Source: Collinsella aerofaciens (GTDB taxonomy: Bacteria; Actinomycetota; Coriobacteriia; Coriobacteriales; Coriobacteriaceae). Taken from it: a DNA stretch of 42,864 bases. Both the position numbers and the translations under genes were made by a program. Of the stretch, positions 22,255 to 31,320 are shown piece by piece; the stretch's first letter is position 1; each line of letters begins with the position of its first letter. Below the pieces are notes generated by a model. The model was not told the DNA's origin. It did not search any database and saw only the letters and a program-made list of their open reading frames with translations. The stretch spans positions 1-42,864 of the forward strand of contig RQAP01000037.1 of assembly GCA_008671135.1 (NCBI GenBank), given 5' to 3'.

Positions 22255-22596
22255 ATGTCCGAGCCCACAACCAATGCCGGCATGAACACGCTCGTCGCCG
22301 TGGCCATCGCCCCGTGCGGCACCGGCGATGAGCTCTCCGCCGAGGTCGCCGAGGTCGTGCGCGTCATACGCGAGAGCGGCCTTCCCAACCGCACCACCTC
22401 GATGTTTACCGAGATCGAAGGCGACTGGGACGAGGTCATGCAGGTCGTGCGCGACGCGACCTTTGTTCTGGCAAACAAGGGCATCCGCACCGAAGTCGTG
22501 CTCAAAGCCGATATTCGGCCCGGATTTACCGACACCATGACCGGCAAACTCGAGCGCATGGAAGCACAGATCAAGAAGCAGGAGGAAGCACGATGA
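22255..22596 (+). CDS. Thiamine-binding protein, MTH1187/YkoF-like (DUF77)
   Basis: The protein has 113 residues, the standard size. It shows VAVAIAPCGTGDELSAEVAEVVRVI and GLPNRTTSMFTEIEGDWDEVMQVV, typical of the small ferredoxin-like family that binds thiamine or its pyrimidine moiety. It starts three bases after thiM and overlaps thiE by four bases, so it is translated with them under the TPP riboswitch. The role in binding or delivering the pyrimidine is inferred from family and context. Confidence 0.88.
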   Translation: MSEPTTNAGMNTLVAVAIAPCGTGDELSAEVAEVVRVIRESGLPNRTTSMFTEIEGDWDEVMQVVRDATFVLANKGIRTEVVLKADIRPGFTDTMTGKLERMEAQIKKQEEAR

Positions 22597-23288
22597 GCAT
22601 CCGCGACAACCTTGATATCTCGGCCTATCTGGTACTCGGCCCCGAAAACACGCTCGGGCGCCCCGTGGGCGATGTGGTGGCCCAGGCGCTCGACGCCGGC
22701 TTTACCTGCATCCAGGTGCGCTCCAAGGTGGCAAGCGCCCGCGAGATCATCGCACTGACCGGCGACGCCGCGCAGGCAATCGCACAGGCCGGCAAGACCG
22801 GCCAGGTCGCCCTGTTGATCGACGACCGTCTGGACTGCGTACTCGCCGCGCGCGAGCAGGGTATTGCTGTCGATGGCGTGCATGTAGGCCAGAGCGATAT
22901 TCCCGTCGAGGTCTGCCGCAAACTTTTGGGCCCCGATGCCATCGTGGGCCTTTCGGCCCGCTGCGAGGAGATGCTCGAGTACGTCAAGACCGCCGACATG
23001 AGTCTGGTCGACTACCTGGGCATCGGCCCGCTCCACGAGACCGAGACCAAGCGCGATTGCGGACGCGCGGCCGACGGCTCCATCATCACCAAAAGCTTTG
23101 AGGACCTGGCCGCACTCCACGCGGCAAGCCCCGTGCCCATCGTGGTAGGCGGCGGCGTCAAGACGGCCGACCTGCCGCAGCTCAAGGCCACCGGCGTCGA
23201 TGGCTTCTTTGTGGTGAGCGCCGTCTGCAGCGCCGACGACCCCCACGCTGCCGCCAGGGAGCTTGTCGACACCTGGCAGCAGGCATAG
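22593..23288 (+). CDS. thiE: Thiamine phosphate synthase
   Basis: The protein has 231 residues and joins the pyrimidine diphosphate to the thiazole phosphate to give thiamine phosphate. Motifs: FTCIQVRSK, LLIDDRLD (metal-binding region), VDGVHVGQSDIPV, VGLSARCEEM, YLGIGPLHETETK and the phosphate-binding PIVVGGGVKTADLP. Its ATG overlaps the stop of the preceding gene (ATGA). There is no thiD in the operon, so the pyrimidine kinase must lie elsewhere or the pyrimidine diphosphate must come by another route. Confidence 0.94.
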   Translation: MSIRDNLDISAYLVLGPENTLGRPVGDVVAQALDAGFTCIQVRSKVASAREIIALTGDAAQAIAQAGKTGQVALLIDDRLDCVLAAREQGIAVDGVHVGQSDIPVEVCRKLLGPDAIVGLSARCEEMLEYVKTADMSLVDYLGIGPLHETETKRDCGRAADGSIITKSFEDLAALHAASPVPIVVGGGVKTADLPQLKATGVDGFFVVSAVCSADDPHAAARELVDTWQQA

Positions 23289-23331
23289 GCTCAGGCCGAG
23301 CAGCCGATTCGCAGCCTCATATCTTCAATAA

Positions 23332-23379
23332 CGGAAAGCGCATCCCAGTTTGGACCTCCATTCCGGGATGCGCTTTCCG
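23332..23379. terminator. Intrinsic terminator between thiE and the patatin gene
   Basis: CGGAAAGCGCATCCC (23332-23346) pairs with GGGATGCGCTTTCCG (23365-23379), 15 bp with an 18-base loop. T-runs are weak, but its position between convergent genes fits a shared terminator. Confidence 0.7.
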
Positions 23380-23389
23380 CATGCGACCC

Positions 23390-24259
23390 TTACCCCGCCA
23401 GGTACGCTTCCAACGCCGGTAAGGTCACCTCTGCATCGTGGCGGCCGATCTGATAGATGCGCTCGAGCTCATCGGGCTCGCGGCATAGTGACGGCACCTT
23501 CACCGATTCGCTCGGCCGCACCACAAAGACCTCGCCGGCGGCCTCACGACGTGCCAGGTCATCGAGCGTGGCATTGTAGACCTCATGCCGATGCTCAAGC
23601 GCTGCGACAAACTCCGGGTAGTGACGGAACACGCGACGCAGCATGGGCATCACGCTGTTGGGCTGCTTCACAAAGCCCGCCGGCTGCGTGAGTACCACGA
23701 TATTGCGGTCATGTCCCTGCGCAAACAGCCATGCGCTGGGAATGGAATCAGCCACGCCGCCATCCAGATACTTATGCCCTTCAATAGCAACGGGACGCGT
23801 CGCCACGGGAATCGCCGACGACGCCCGGATCCACTCGATATCCCTCTCGTCGCCATAGGGCAGGTCGTGGTAGACGGCCTTGCCCGTCTCGATATCGGTA
23901 CACACGCACGTAAACCGCATGGGGCAGGCGCGATATGTCTCCAGGTCGATGGGATCGCGCTCGATGGGCACCTCGTGATAGGCAAAATCGGCATTGAACA
24001 TATCGCCGGTTCGCAGCCAGCTTGCTACACCCGCATAGCGCTTATCGGCACAATAGGCCTTGTTATAGCGAATGGCGCGGCCGATCTGGCGCGATTTAAA
24101 GTTGTAGCCAAACGCCGCGCCCGCCGAGACACCCACCATATGGTCGCAGGTCAAACCGTGCTCCATCCAAACGTCGAGCACGCCCGCCGTATACATACCG
24201 CGGTAGCCGCCTCCCTCGAGTGCCAGCCCCACCGTGCGCGTCGTATCCGGCTGTGCCAT
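23390..24259 (-). CDS. Patatin-like phospholipase
   Basis: The protein has 289 residues and is probably cytoplasmic or membrane-associated. The patatin triad region is complete: the oxyanion loop EGGGYRGMY, the nucleophile Ser in GVSAGAAFG and the catalytic Asp in LDGGVADSIP. It resembles the bacterial YjjU branch of patatin proteins, which act as acyl hydrolases on lipids. ATG 24259 follows GGAG. An upstream extension to 24343 lacks a ribosome site and adds a stretch atypical of the family. Substrate unknown. Confidence 0.88.
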   Translation of the reverse strand: MAQPDTTRTVGLALEGGGYRGMYTAGVLDVWMEHGLTCDHMVGVSAGAAFGYNFKSRQIGRAIRYNKAYCADKRYAGVASWLRTGDMFNADFAYHEVPIERDPIDLETYRACPMRFTCVCTDIETGKAVYHDLPYGDERDIEWIRASSAIPVATRPVAIEGHKYLDGGVADSIPSAWLFAQGHDRNIVVLTQPAGFVKQPNSVMPMLRRVFRHYPEFVAALEHRHEVYNATLDDLARREAAGEVFVVRPSESVKVPSLCREPDELERIYQIGRHDAEVTLPALEAYLAG

Positions 24260-24582
24260 GCGACCATCTCCGTTCCTACGTCTTAAAACGGGACAAGTAT
24301 ACCCGTCAACATATATCGTCTCAGTCGCATTTTTATCGGACATCGCATCGTCGCGCTACCGCCTGTCGAATAATAGCCGCCCACAGCATGTGCACCCATA
24401 TATAATTCTGTACTGTTGTTTATACTACTCAGCAGTTATCAACAGCGAACATTAGCCGGTAAATTAACCCAACAACGCAGCAAGGCGGGGGCCTGGATAC
24501 ACGCGAAGCGCCAAACAACAACGCGTGTGCACAACGAGCTCGCCCGACGCAATCCGCCCGACCTCAGAAAGCCGCTTACGAC
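24260..24582. promoter_or_regulatory. 323-base divergent intergenic region
   Basis: No gene was found. The middle (24390-24440) is A+T-rich and holds -10-like hexamers TATAAT (24401-24406) and TATACT (24421-24426), which are candidates for the promoter of the diguanylate cyclase gene. It leaves that mRNA with a leader of about 150 bases. No riboswitch fold, including the cyclic-di-GMP types, was recognised. Confidence 0.4.
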
Positions 24583-27300
24583 ATGGATACTGTCAGCAAT
24601 TACACCGAAACGCTCGAAAAGACCGTCCGTGACCTTCTCGAGCGTCAGGATGATCTGATTAGGACCGCCTTTACCGACCAGCTTACCGGGCTTGGCAACC
24701 GTGGCGGCTTTGCCCGTTCCCTCGAGGAGCTCTGGGAGCAGGACACCCCCGTTACCATGGCGTTCATCGATATCGACAATCTCAAGCACTGCAACGACGT
24801 CTTTGGGCATGACGAGGGCAACCGCTATATCTTGCAGGTAAGCCTCTATCTCAAGCTGTATATGAAAGTGGACGAGGCGGCGTTTCGCATAGGCGGCGAC
24901 GAGTTTGCCATCCTGTCTACGATTGCAACCGAGGACGACCTCGCCGAACGTCTGGAACACTGCCGAACGATCCTGCTCAAAAACAACGATTCCGAGATGC
25001 CCCACTCGTTTAGCTATGGAGTGTCGCATGCCGACCCCGCCCTGGGCGAAGCCACCAACCGTATGACACTCGATGCCGACCATCGCATGTACGACTACAA
25101 GCTACGTCATGCCGTGCACCTCGATCGACGTAATATCACGCAAGTCCACGCCGACGACTTCGAAATAAGCGATCGTATTTTCGACGCCTTTTCGATGCTC
25201 AACGAAGGTCGTTATTTCTTTATCGAGAACTTGTACAAACATCGCACCCTTTGGTCACAAGGTGCCTTGCGCGATCTTGGCCTTCCCTCAGAGCACATAG
25301 ACAACTGTCGCGATTACTGGAAAACGCGCGTCCATCCCGACGACCTTGAGGCCTTCGTCAACGACATCGACCAAGTCTACAACGGTACCAAGCACCGTCG
25401 CGTCATGCAGTATCGTGTGCGCAACGCCGTCGGCGACTACGTCCTTTGCCGTGCTCGCGGGTTTCGTATCGACGGCGACGGAAATGTCCCCTCGCTCTAT
25501 GTCGGCGAGCTCGTCAACCACTCACTTGCCGAAACCGTCGACGCCGCCACAGGCCTCGGAACGCACCGCATGCTGGTCAATGCCATCGATACCTGCCGCC
25601 TCGACCGTTGCAAGACAGGGCTTATAGCGGTGCGCGTTCGTGGCACGACAAAGCTCAACGAGCTCTACGGGGCCGAGGCTGTCGACAACATGCTTGCCGA
25701 ATACGCGGGCCGCATGCTGTCGGTCACCCGCGGCAGGAGCCGGGTCTACCGTTCACGAAGCGTCCAGTTTGTCGTGCTCAGCAACGATTTGGACCACGAG
25801 GCATTCGAGCAACTGACCCGCCACCTTAAAGAGGCCGTTTTCGCTCCTGTGCAAATCGCAGGCGACACCATTGCTCCCGTCTGTCTTGTCGTCCCAACCT
25901 TTTACGAACGCCTGGACTCCCAAGCATCGACTGTTTTGGGCGAACTCGATCGTCGCCTTCGCACAGCTGGCGGGCTTGTCCCCAACGACAGCCTCCCTAT
26001 ACCCGAGGTCGAACGCAAAAGCGCAATCGCCGAACGCATCGATATGCTCACGGGCCTCTATCGACCCAGCGAGTTTATGCGGCGCGCCAACGCATTTCTC
26101 GAGGCAAGGCGCGACGGCACCTGGTGCATCGCCACGGTCGACATGGGCCACATGCGCCTGTTTAATGAATGGCACGGCCAGGCCGAGGGCGACCGCGTAC
26201 TCGCCGATGTGGGCACGGTCCTCAAGGACATCGAGAATGCCGATATGGGCGTCGCAGGGTACTGGGGCCAAGATGACTTTTGCGTACTCATCCCTTTTAA
26301 GCACATCACCGTCCATCAAATCTACAACCGCGTTCGCGAGGCCGTAGCCAGACATGATGATGGCGTAGGCTTCTGGCCGTCCATGGGCGTTTACCCCATC
26401 GACTCCAATGAGGAAATCACCATCGATGCGCAGGCCAAGGCCATGTTTACCAATCGACGCGCCAAAAACGACTTTAAGGAGCGCATTGCCGTTTTCCGCC
26501 CCGAGGAATATGAGCATGAGGTTGCGTTCCACCACACGCTAACCGAGTTCCAGCATGCGCTCTCAAACGGCCGCATCACGTACTACCTGCAGCCCCAGGT
26601 CGACATGGAAACCGGCGAGATCATTGGCGCCGAGGCACTCACGCGCTGGATTGACAAGGACGGTTCTCTCATTTCGCCCGCAACGTTTATCCCCGCACTC
26701 GAGGAAAGCGGCTTTGTGGTGACGCTCGACAAGTACATTTGGCAGGGTGTCGCCTCGTGGCTGCGCGAACGCATCAATCGAGGACTTCGTGTGGTTCCGG
26801 TTTCGCCTAATGTGTCGCGCGTGGATATCCTTGCCTGCGATGTGGCCGAGCATATGGGGGCGCTTGCCGCCCAATACAACCTACCGCCCGAGCTCATGCG
26901 TATCGAGATCACTGAGACGGCTTATACGGGAGAGTCCGAGGCCGTGGACAAACTGACGGCCGACCTGCACACCCGCGGCTTCTCGACCTATATGGACGAT
27001 TTTGGCACCGGCCAGTCCACGCTCGCGATGCTCAAGAACGTCAACGTCGACGTCATCAAGCTCGACCGCGCCTTTGTGCCCACCGACCGTGATCAAGGCC
27101 GCAGCACGCAAATCATTTCATCGATGCTCGAAATGGCGCAGTCGCTCCATCTGCCCGTCGTGGTCGAAGGCGTCGAGACAGATGAGCAGGCGAACATGCT
27201 ACGACAAATGGGCGCCCGCTACGCTCAGGGCTTCCTCTACTACCGCCCCATGCCGGCGAAGGATTTTGAGGCATTGCTCGATGGTGGCAATAACAACTGA
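24583..27300 (+). CDS. Cyclic-di-GMP enzyme: GGDEF-PAS-GGDEF(deg)-GGDEF(deg)-EAL
   Basis: The protein has 905 residues with no membrane segment. Domain 1 (residues 30-175) is an intact diguanylate cyclase with FRIGGDEFAIL and FIDIDNLKHCND. Residues 195-325 look like a PAS_3 sensor (DYWKTRVHPDDLEAFVND, then MQYRVRNAVGDYVLCRARGF). Residues 325-460 are GGDEF-like without the signature. Residues 485-625 are another GGDEF-like domain in which the signature reads WGQDDF. Residues 640-895 form an EAL phosphodiesterase with AEALTRW, SPNVSR, EITETAY, YMDDFGTGQS, VIKLDRAF, VVEGVET and AQGFLYYRP, so the metal- and base-contacting residues are kept. It may both make and break cyclic-di-GMP. No strong ribosome site precedes ATG 24583. 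Confidence 0.9.
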   Translation: MDTVSNYTETLEKTVRDLLERQDDLIRTAFTDQLTGLGNRGGFARSLEELWEQDTPVTMAFIDIDNLKHCNDVFGHDEGNRYILQVSLYLKLYMKVDEAAFRIGGDEFAILSTIATEDDLAERLEHCRTILLKNNDSEMPHSFSYGVSHADPALGEATNRMTLDADHRMYDYKLRHAVHLDRRNITQVHADDFEISDRIFDAFSMLNEGRYFFIENLYKHRTLWSQGALRDLGLPSEHIDNCRDYWKTRVHPDDLEAFVNDIDQVYNGTKHRRVMQYRVRNAVGDYVLCRARGFRIDGDGNVPSLYVGELVNHSLAETVDAATGLGTHRMLVNAIDTCRLDRCKTGLIAVRVRGTTKLNELYGAEAVDNMLAEYAGRMLSVTRGRSRVYRSRSVQFVVLSNDLDHEAFEQLTRHLKEAVFAPVQIAGDTIAPVCLVVPTFYERLDSQASTVLGELDRRLRTAGGLVPNDSLPIPEVERKSAIAERIDMLTGLYRPSEFMRRANAFLEARRDGTWCIATVDMGHMRLFNEWHGQAEGDRVLADVGTVLKDIENADMGVAGYWGQDDFCVLIPFKHITVHQIYNRVREAVARHDDGVGFWPSMGVYPIDSNEEITIDAQAKAMFTNRRAKNDFKERIAVFRPEEYEHEVAFHHTLTEFQHALSNGRITYYLQPQVDMETGEIIGAEALTRWIDKDGSLISPATFIPALEESGFVVTLDKYIWQGVASWLRERINRGLRVVPVSPNVSRVDILACDVAEHMGALAAQYNLPPELMRIEITETAYTGESEAVDKLTADLHTRGFSTYMDDFGTGQSTLAMLKNVNVDVIKLDRAFVPTDRDQGRSTQIISSMLEMAQSLHLPVVVEGVETDEQANMLRQMGARYAQGFLYYRPMPAKDFEALLDGGNNN

Positions 27301-27358
27301 TACGCTCGCGCGCAAAACGCCACCGTCGAAGGGGGAATTTGCCTCCATTAGCTAACTT

Positions 27359-27389
27359 ATATCCCCAATTCAAACCGAATTGGAGATAT
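27359..27389. promoter_or_regulatory. Palindrome before the second GGDEF gene
   Basis: ATATCCCCAATTC (27359-27371) and GAATTGGAGATAT (27377-27389) form 13-base arms with one mismatch around AAACC. It ends about 24 bases before the AAGGAGG ribosome site. It may be an operator or a terminator of the upstream gene; no T-run follows. Confidence 0.6.
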
Positions 27390-27427
27390 GATACAAACCA
27401 TTGTTCCGCCCAAGGAGGTTATCCATC

Positions 27428-28957
27428 ATGAACGAGTCATATCGCCTGGGTGAGCAATCGATTATTGCCTATCTTCAGCGACTTGCGAATGGCATCTCGA
27501 CCGCCGAACTCGATGTTGCCGCGCTGCCTGCTGAACTACGCGCCGTTGGCGAGCAACTGCAAAAGACGCATGCCATCCTGCAACAAGAGCGCCGGCTGCT
27601 TGAGAGCAACGCCTATATCGACCCGCTCACCAACTTGGGCAACCGCAGCGGACTCGACCGTCACGTCGAGCAACTCTGGCGCAAAGGCGACCCCTTCACC
27701 TGCGCCTATATTGACATCGACCATCTCAAACATTGCAATGATAGGTTTGGCCACGCCGAAGGCAATCGCTATATTCTGAGCATCTGCCGCACGCTCTCCG
27801 AAACCATGGAGCAAGATGAGATGCTGTTCCGTATCGGTGGAGACGAGTTTGTGCTTATCTCCCTCTCCGCAAACGAGACTGAACTCGAGCAGCGCTTGGA
27901 GCAGGTACGTGCCGGGCTGGTCGAGGCGAGCTCAGGTGGCAAGGCACCCATGATCGCCAGCTTTAGCTTTGGCTGCTCGCGCGTCGATCCACTTGCCGGC
28001 GACACGCGTCGCCAGATGACGATGGATGCCGATCGCAAGATGTATCGCTATAAGCTTATGCATCGTGTGCAGCAACCGAAAGACGATGACGCCCCGCAAC
28101 GCCCAATCGTCGATCAGCTTCCCTGCAACGACCGCGTATTCCAAGCGATCTCCATGAGCTCCGAGACGCGCTATCCGTTCATCCTTAACCTCGATACTGG
28201 AGAATCGCAATGGTCGGTCAACGCCGTGCGCGATTTTGACCTGCCTTCCCAGCACCCTTTTAACTCGGTCGATATGTGGCTTGCCCGCGTTCATCCCGAG
28301 GACCGCGACAACGTACGAGCCGAGCTCGATATGGTGATACACGGCACATGGCACTTCCACTACATGCAGTATCGCGTAATGGATGCCACCGGAGCGTACG
28401 TGCTTTGCGACTGCACGGGCTACCGCTTGGACGGCACCGATACCGAGCCCAGCATGTATGTGGGCATTATCGTCAACCGAAGCCTAGCGGATACGACCGA
28501 CTCAGTAACGGGCCTGGGCGATGTCCACGCACTGGTCAACGCTATTGGAGAGATGCGCCACGTGCCGCACGAGGCAGGTTTTATTGCCATTAAGGTCGAC
28601 GATATCGCCGAGGTCAATGCCCGCTTTGGATTCGATGCAGGCGACCGCGTGCTCGCCGAAAGCGCCGCCTGCCTCATGGATTGTTCGCGCGGCAAGGGCC
28701 GCCTGTTCCGCTCGACGGGGCCGATGTTCGTGGCACTCTTCGATGAGCTCGGCCCCGAGGCGATCGACGAGATCGCAAGCGACATCGAGCGGTTCCTGGG
28801 TTCGCCCGTGCTCTTTGGCCCATTTGAATATCAGCCGCCCATTCGCGTGGCCACGCTCCATCTGGACGGCGTCGACCGTCAGCCCGTTTCGATTTTGAAC
28901 GAGCTCAAAGCGTTGCTCGGGAAAGCCGTGCAGGTGCCAGGTACCAAACTGGATTAG
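27428..28957 (+). CDS. Diguanylate cyclase: GGDEF-PAS-GGDEF(deg)
   Basis: The protein has 509 residues with no membrane segment. A short helical N-terminus (LRAVGEQLQKTHAILQQERR) may be a coiled coil. GGDEF 1 (residues 60-200) has DPLTNLGNRSGLDRHVEQLW, YIDIDHLKHCNDRFGHAEGN and FRIGGDEFVLI, all active-type. A PAS-like domain follows at about 225-350 (ARVHPEDRDNVRAELDMV, then MQYRVMDATGAYVLCDCTGY). The last 150 residues are GGDEF-like but lack the signature (FRSTGPMFVALF). The order and many phrases match the first 480 residues of the preceding gene, so the two arose by duplication. AAGGAGG precedes ATG 27428. Activity of the first domain is expected. Confidence 0.9.
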   Translation: MNESYRLGEQSIIAYLQRLANGISTAELDVAALPAELRAVGEQLQKTHAILQQERRLLESNAYIDPLTNLGNRSGLDRHVEQLWRKGDPFTCAYIDIDHLKHCNDRFGHAEGNRYILSICRTLSETMEQDEMLFRIGGDEFVLISLSANETELEQRLEQVRAGLVEASSGGKAPMIASFSFGCSRVDPLAGDTRRQMTMDADRKMYRYKLMHRVQQPKDDDAPQRPIVDQLPCNDRVFQAISMSSETRYPFILNLDTGESQWSVNAVRDFDLPSQHPFNSVDMWLARVHPEDRDNVRAELDMVIHGTWHFHYMQYRVMDATGAYVLCDCTGYRLDGTDTEPSMYVGIIVNRSLADTTDSVTGLGDVHALVNAIGEMRHVPHEAGFIAIKVDDIAEVNARFGFDAGDRVLAESAACLMDCSRGKGRLFRSTGPMFVALFDELGPEAIDEIASDIERFLGSPVLFGPFEYQPPIRVATLHLDGVDRQPVSILNELKALLGKAVQVPGTKLD

Positions 28958-29031
28958 CACCGCGCCCACACCGCCTCCCCCATCGTGCGATAATCCTCTG
29001 CAGAAGTCACCGACAGCAGAGGGAGTTTGTG

Positions 29032-29655
29032 ATGAAGGTTCTTTTGGTCAATGGCAGCCCCAAGGCAAACGGCAACACCGCCCGCGCACTCGCCGAAGTC
29101 GCCGAGCAGCTCATTGCCGAAGGCATTGATACCGAGGTGTTTCAGCTGGGCGCCAAGCCCATTCGCGATTGTATCGGTTGCGGCCAGTGCGGCAAGCTCG
29201 GCGGTCGCTGCACCTTTGACGACGACGTGGTGAACGAGCTCATCGCTGCCGCCGAGCAGGCAGATGGCTTTGTCTTTGGCTCGCCTGTCTACTACGCGCA
29301 CCCCAGCGGCCGCATTCTTTCGGCCCTCGATCGCGCCTTCTATGCCGGCAGCAAGGCCTTTGCGCACAAGCCGGGCGCTGCCATCGCCGTCGCCCGTCGC
29401 GGCGGCACGTCGACGACCTTCGACGTACTCAACAAGTACTTCACCATCAACCAGATGCCCGTGGTTGCCTCCACGTACTGGAACAACGTCTTTGGTGCCA
29501 TGCCGGGCGAGGCCGCCCAGGATGCCGAGGGTCTGGCCACCATGCGCAACATCGGCAAGAACATGGCCTGGCTCCTGCGCTGCATCGAAGCTGGACAGGC
29601 CGCCGGCATCGAAGCCCCCGAAGCCGATCGCGAGCGCACCAACTTTATCAGGTAG
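29032..29655 (+). CDS. Flavodoxin-fold NAD(P)H-dependent oxidoreductase
   Basis: The protein has 207 residues. It begins MKVLLVNGSPKANGNTARAL, the FMN-phosphate-binding loop of the NADPH-dependent FMN reductase/iron-sulfur flavoprotein family. CIGCGQCGKLGGRC provides four closely spaced Cys in the position used for an iron-sulfur cluster in the Isf-type proteins. GSPVYYAHPSGRILSALDRAF contacts the flavin in relatives. ATG 29032 has AGGGAG six bases upstream. The next gene follows after 14 bases, suggesting an operon. The redox partner is unknown. Confidence 0.87.
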   Translation: MKVLLVNGSPKANGNTARALAEVAEQLIAEGIDTEVFQLGAKPIRDCIGCGQCGKLGGRCTFDDDVVNELIAAAEQADGFVFGSPVYYAHPSGRILSALDRAFYAGSKAFAHKPGAAIAVARRGGTSTTFDVLNKYFTINQMPVVASTYWNNVFGAMPGEAAQDAEGLATMRNIGKNMAWLLRCIEAGQAAGIEAPEADRERTNFIR

Positions 29656-29669
29656 AACGGCGGAACAAA

Positions 29670-30008
29670 ATGATTCAGATTTTTGGCACCAAGAAGTCCT
29701 TCGACACCAAAAAGGCCCAGCGCTATTTTAAGGAGCGCCGCATTAAGGTGCAGTTTATCGACCTTAAGGAAAAGGAGATGAGCAAGGGCGAGCTCACGAG
29801 CGTGATGCAAGCGGTCGGCGGCATCGACAAGCTGCTCAACCCCAAAGCCAAGGACGAGGAAACGCTCGCGCTCATCCAGCACCTTACCCCCAGTCAGCGC
29901 TTCGACAAGCTGCTCGAGAACCAGCAGGTCTTGGCCGAACCCATCGTGCGCAACGGCAAAAAGGCCACCGTCGGTTATTGCCCCGATGTATGGGGAGCCT
30001 GGGAGTAG
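29670..30008 (+). CDS. ArsC/Spx-family protein lacking the active-site cysteine
   Basis: The protein has 112 residues, the usual ArsC/Spx length, with MIQIFGTKKSFDTKKAQRYF at the start and LAEPIVRNGKKATVGY near the end, the standard ArsC tail. Where ArsC has a Cys in CSTCRKA and Spx has CxxC, this protein has KKSFDTKKA. No cysteine is present near the N-terminus, so arsenate or thiol chemistry in the usual manner is excluded. A regulatory or binding role is likely. The gene is 14 bases downstream of the flavoprotein gene. Confidence 0.85.
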   Translation: MIQIFGTKKSFDTKKAQRYFKERRIKVQFIDLKEKEMSKGELTSVMQAVGGIDKLLNPKAKDEETLALIQHLTPSQRFDKLLENQQVLAEPIVRNGKKATVGYCPDVWGAWE

Positions 30009-30094
30009 CTTGTGTTATTTGCCGGCGCGTGGGTATAAGAGCAGGCGTTTGGCATAAGATTCAACTGTAAGCCATGTCTAACAAAGGAGGGCAC

Positions 30095-31225
30095 ATGCCC
30101 AACAAACCCGTGAAGATTATCATGCTTACCGGATACCTCGGTGCCGGCAAGACCACGCTGCTCAACCACATCCTCGCTAACGACGGCGGTATCCGCGCCG
30201 CCGTGATCGTCAACGATATCGGCGAGATCAATGTGGACGCCAGCCTTATCGCCGACGGCGGCCTTTCCGAGACCGACGACCTCATCCCGCTCACCAACGG
30301 CTGCATCTGCTGCACGCTTTCGGATGACCTGGCCAACCAGCTGCAGGGCATCGCCGATTCGGGCAACTTCGATTACATCATCATCGAGGCCTCGGGCATT
30401 TGCGAGCCTATCCCCATCGCCTACACCATCTCGAGCTTCTGCGACGAGGCCAAGGTGGGCGGCGAGCCTAAGCTTGCGCTCGACAACATCGTGGCCGTGG
30501 TCGACTGCGCCCGCATGTACGACGAGTTCAACGGCGGTCGCGACCTGCTGGCCGAGGATATCGACGAGGACGACATCGAAAGCCTGCTCATCCAGCAGAT
30601 CGAGTTCTGCTCCACGCTGATCCTCAACAAGACCGATACCGTGAGCCCCGAGCAGATCGCCGAGCTCAAGGCCATCCTGCGCAGCCTGCAGAAAGACGCC
30701 GTGATCGTCGAGGCCCAAAACGGCGAGGTCCCCATGGAGGAGCTGCTCGACACCGACCGCTTCGACTTTATGCGCGCCTACAACTCCGCCGCTTGGATCG
30801 AGGCCATGGAGCATCCCGAGGAGCACGACGACCCCGAGGTGCTCGAGTACGACATCGAGACCTTTGTGTACTCGCGCCGTAAGCCGTTTGACCTGCAGAA
30901 GTTCACCGATTTTGTTGAGCAGGAGTGGCCCGACGAGGTCATCCGCGTCAAGGGTCCGCTGTGGCAGACCGGCAATCCGGACATGTGCTACATGTTCGAG
31001 CAGGCGGGCCACCAGATGCGCTTAATGGAGAACGGCCTGTTTGTCGATTCGGCGCCCGAGGGCGAGAAGCAGAAGATCATCGACGAGAACCCCGAGATCA
31101 TGCAGATTTGGGACGACGAGACGGGCGACCGCATGACGAGCCTGTGCATCATCGGCCGTCACATGGACAAGGATGCACTCATCGCCTCCCTTGATGCCTG
31201 TCTGACCGACTGGCACCGCGCCTAG
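30095..31225 (+). CDS. CobW/ZNG1-family GTPase metallochaperone
   Basis: The protein has 376 residues. Walker A is GYLGAGKTTLLNH, the conserved metal-binding CxCC motif is NGCICCTLSDDL, the switch/Walker B region is DYIIIEASGICEPIP, and the base-specific NKxD is LNKTDTV. The C-terminal CobW_C domain starts near residue 255 (LEYDIETFVYSRRKPFDLQK, then DFVE). It is expected to bind zinc or another divalent metal and deliver it to a client using GTP. It lacks a long His-rich loop. ATG 30095 follows AAAGGAGG. No client gene is evident beside it. Confidence 0.9.
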   Translation: MPNKPVKIIMLTGYLGAGKTTLLNHILANDGGIRAAVIVNDIGEINVDASLIADGGLSETDDLIPLTNGCICCTLSDDLANQLQGIADSGNFDYIIIEASGICEPIPIAYTISSFCDEAKVGGEPKLALDNIVAVVDCARMYDEFNGGRDLLAEDIDEDDIESLLIQQIEFCSTLILNKTDTVSPEQIAELKAILRSLQKDAVIVEAQNGEVPMEELLDTDRFDFMRAYNSAAWIEAMEHPEEHDDPEVLEYDIETFVYSRRKPFDLQKFTDFVEQEWPDEVIRVKGPLWQTGNPDMCYMFEQAGHQMRLMENGLFVDSAPEGEKQKIIDENPEIMQIWDDETGDRMTSLCIIGRHMDKDALIASLDACLTDWHRA

Positions 31226-31264
31226 GTTTATCCAAGCGGGCATTTTTCCGCCTACGTAACCGCC

Positions 31265-31299
31265 AAACCACCACGAAGGTGCCCTTCGTGGTGGTTTTT
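31265..31299 (+). terminator. Intrinsic terminator after the CobW-family gene
   Basis: AAACCACCACGAAGG (31265-31279) pairs with CCTTCGTGGTGGTTT (31283-31297) around a 3-base loop and runs into TTTTT. It lies just before the trmL ribosome site, so trmL needs its own promoter or read-through. Confidence 0.93.
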
Positions 31300-31320
31300 C
31301 GTTCTGAGCCAAGGAGATTC

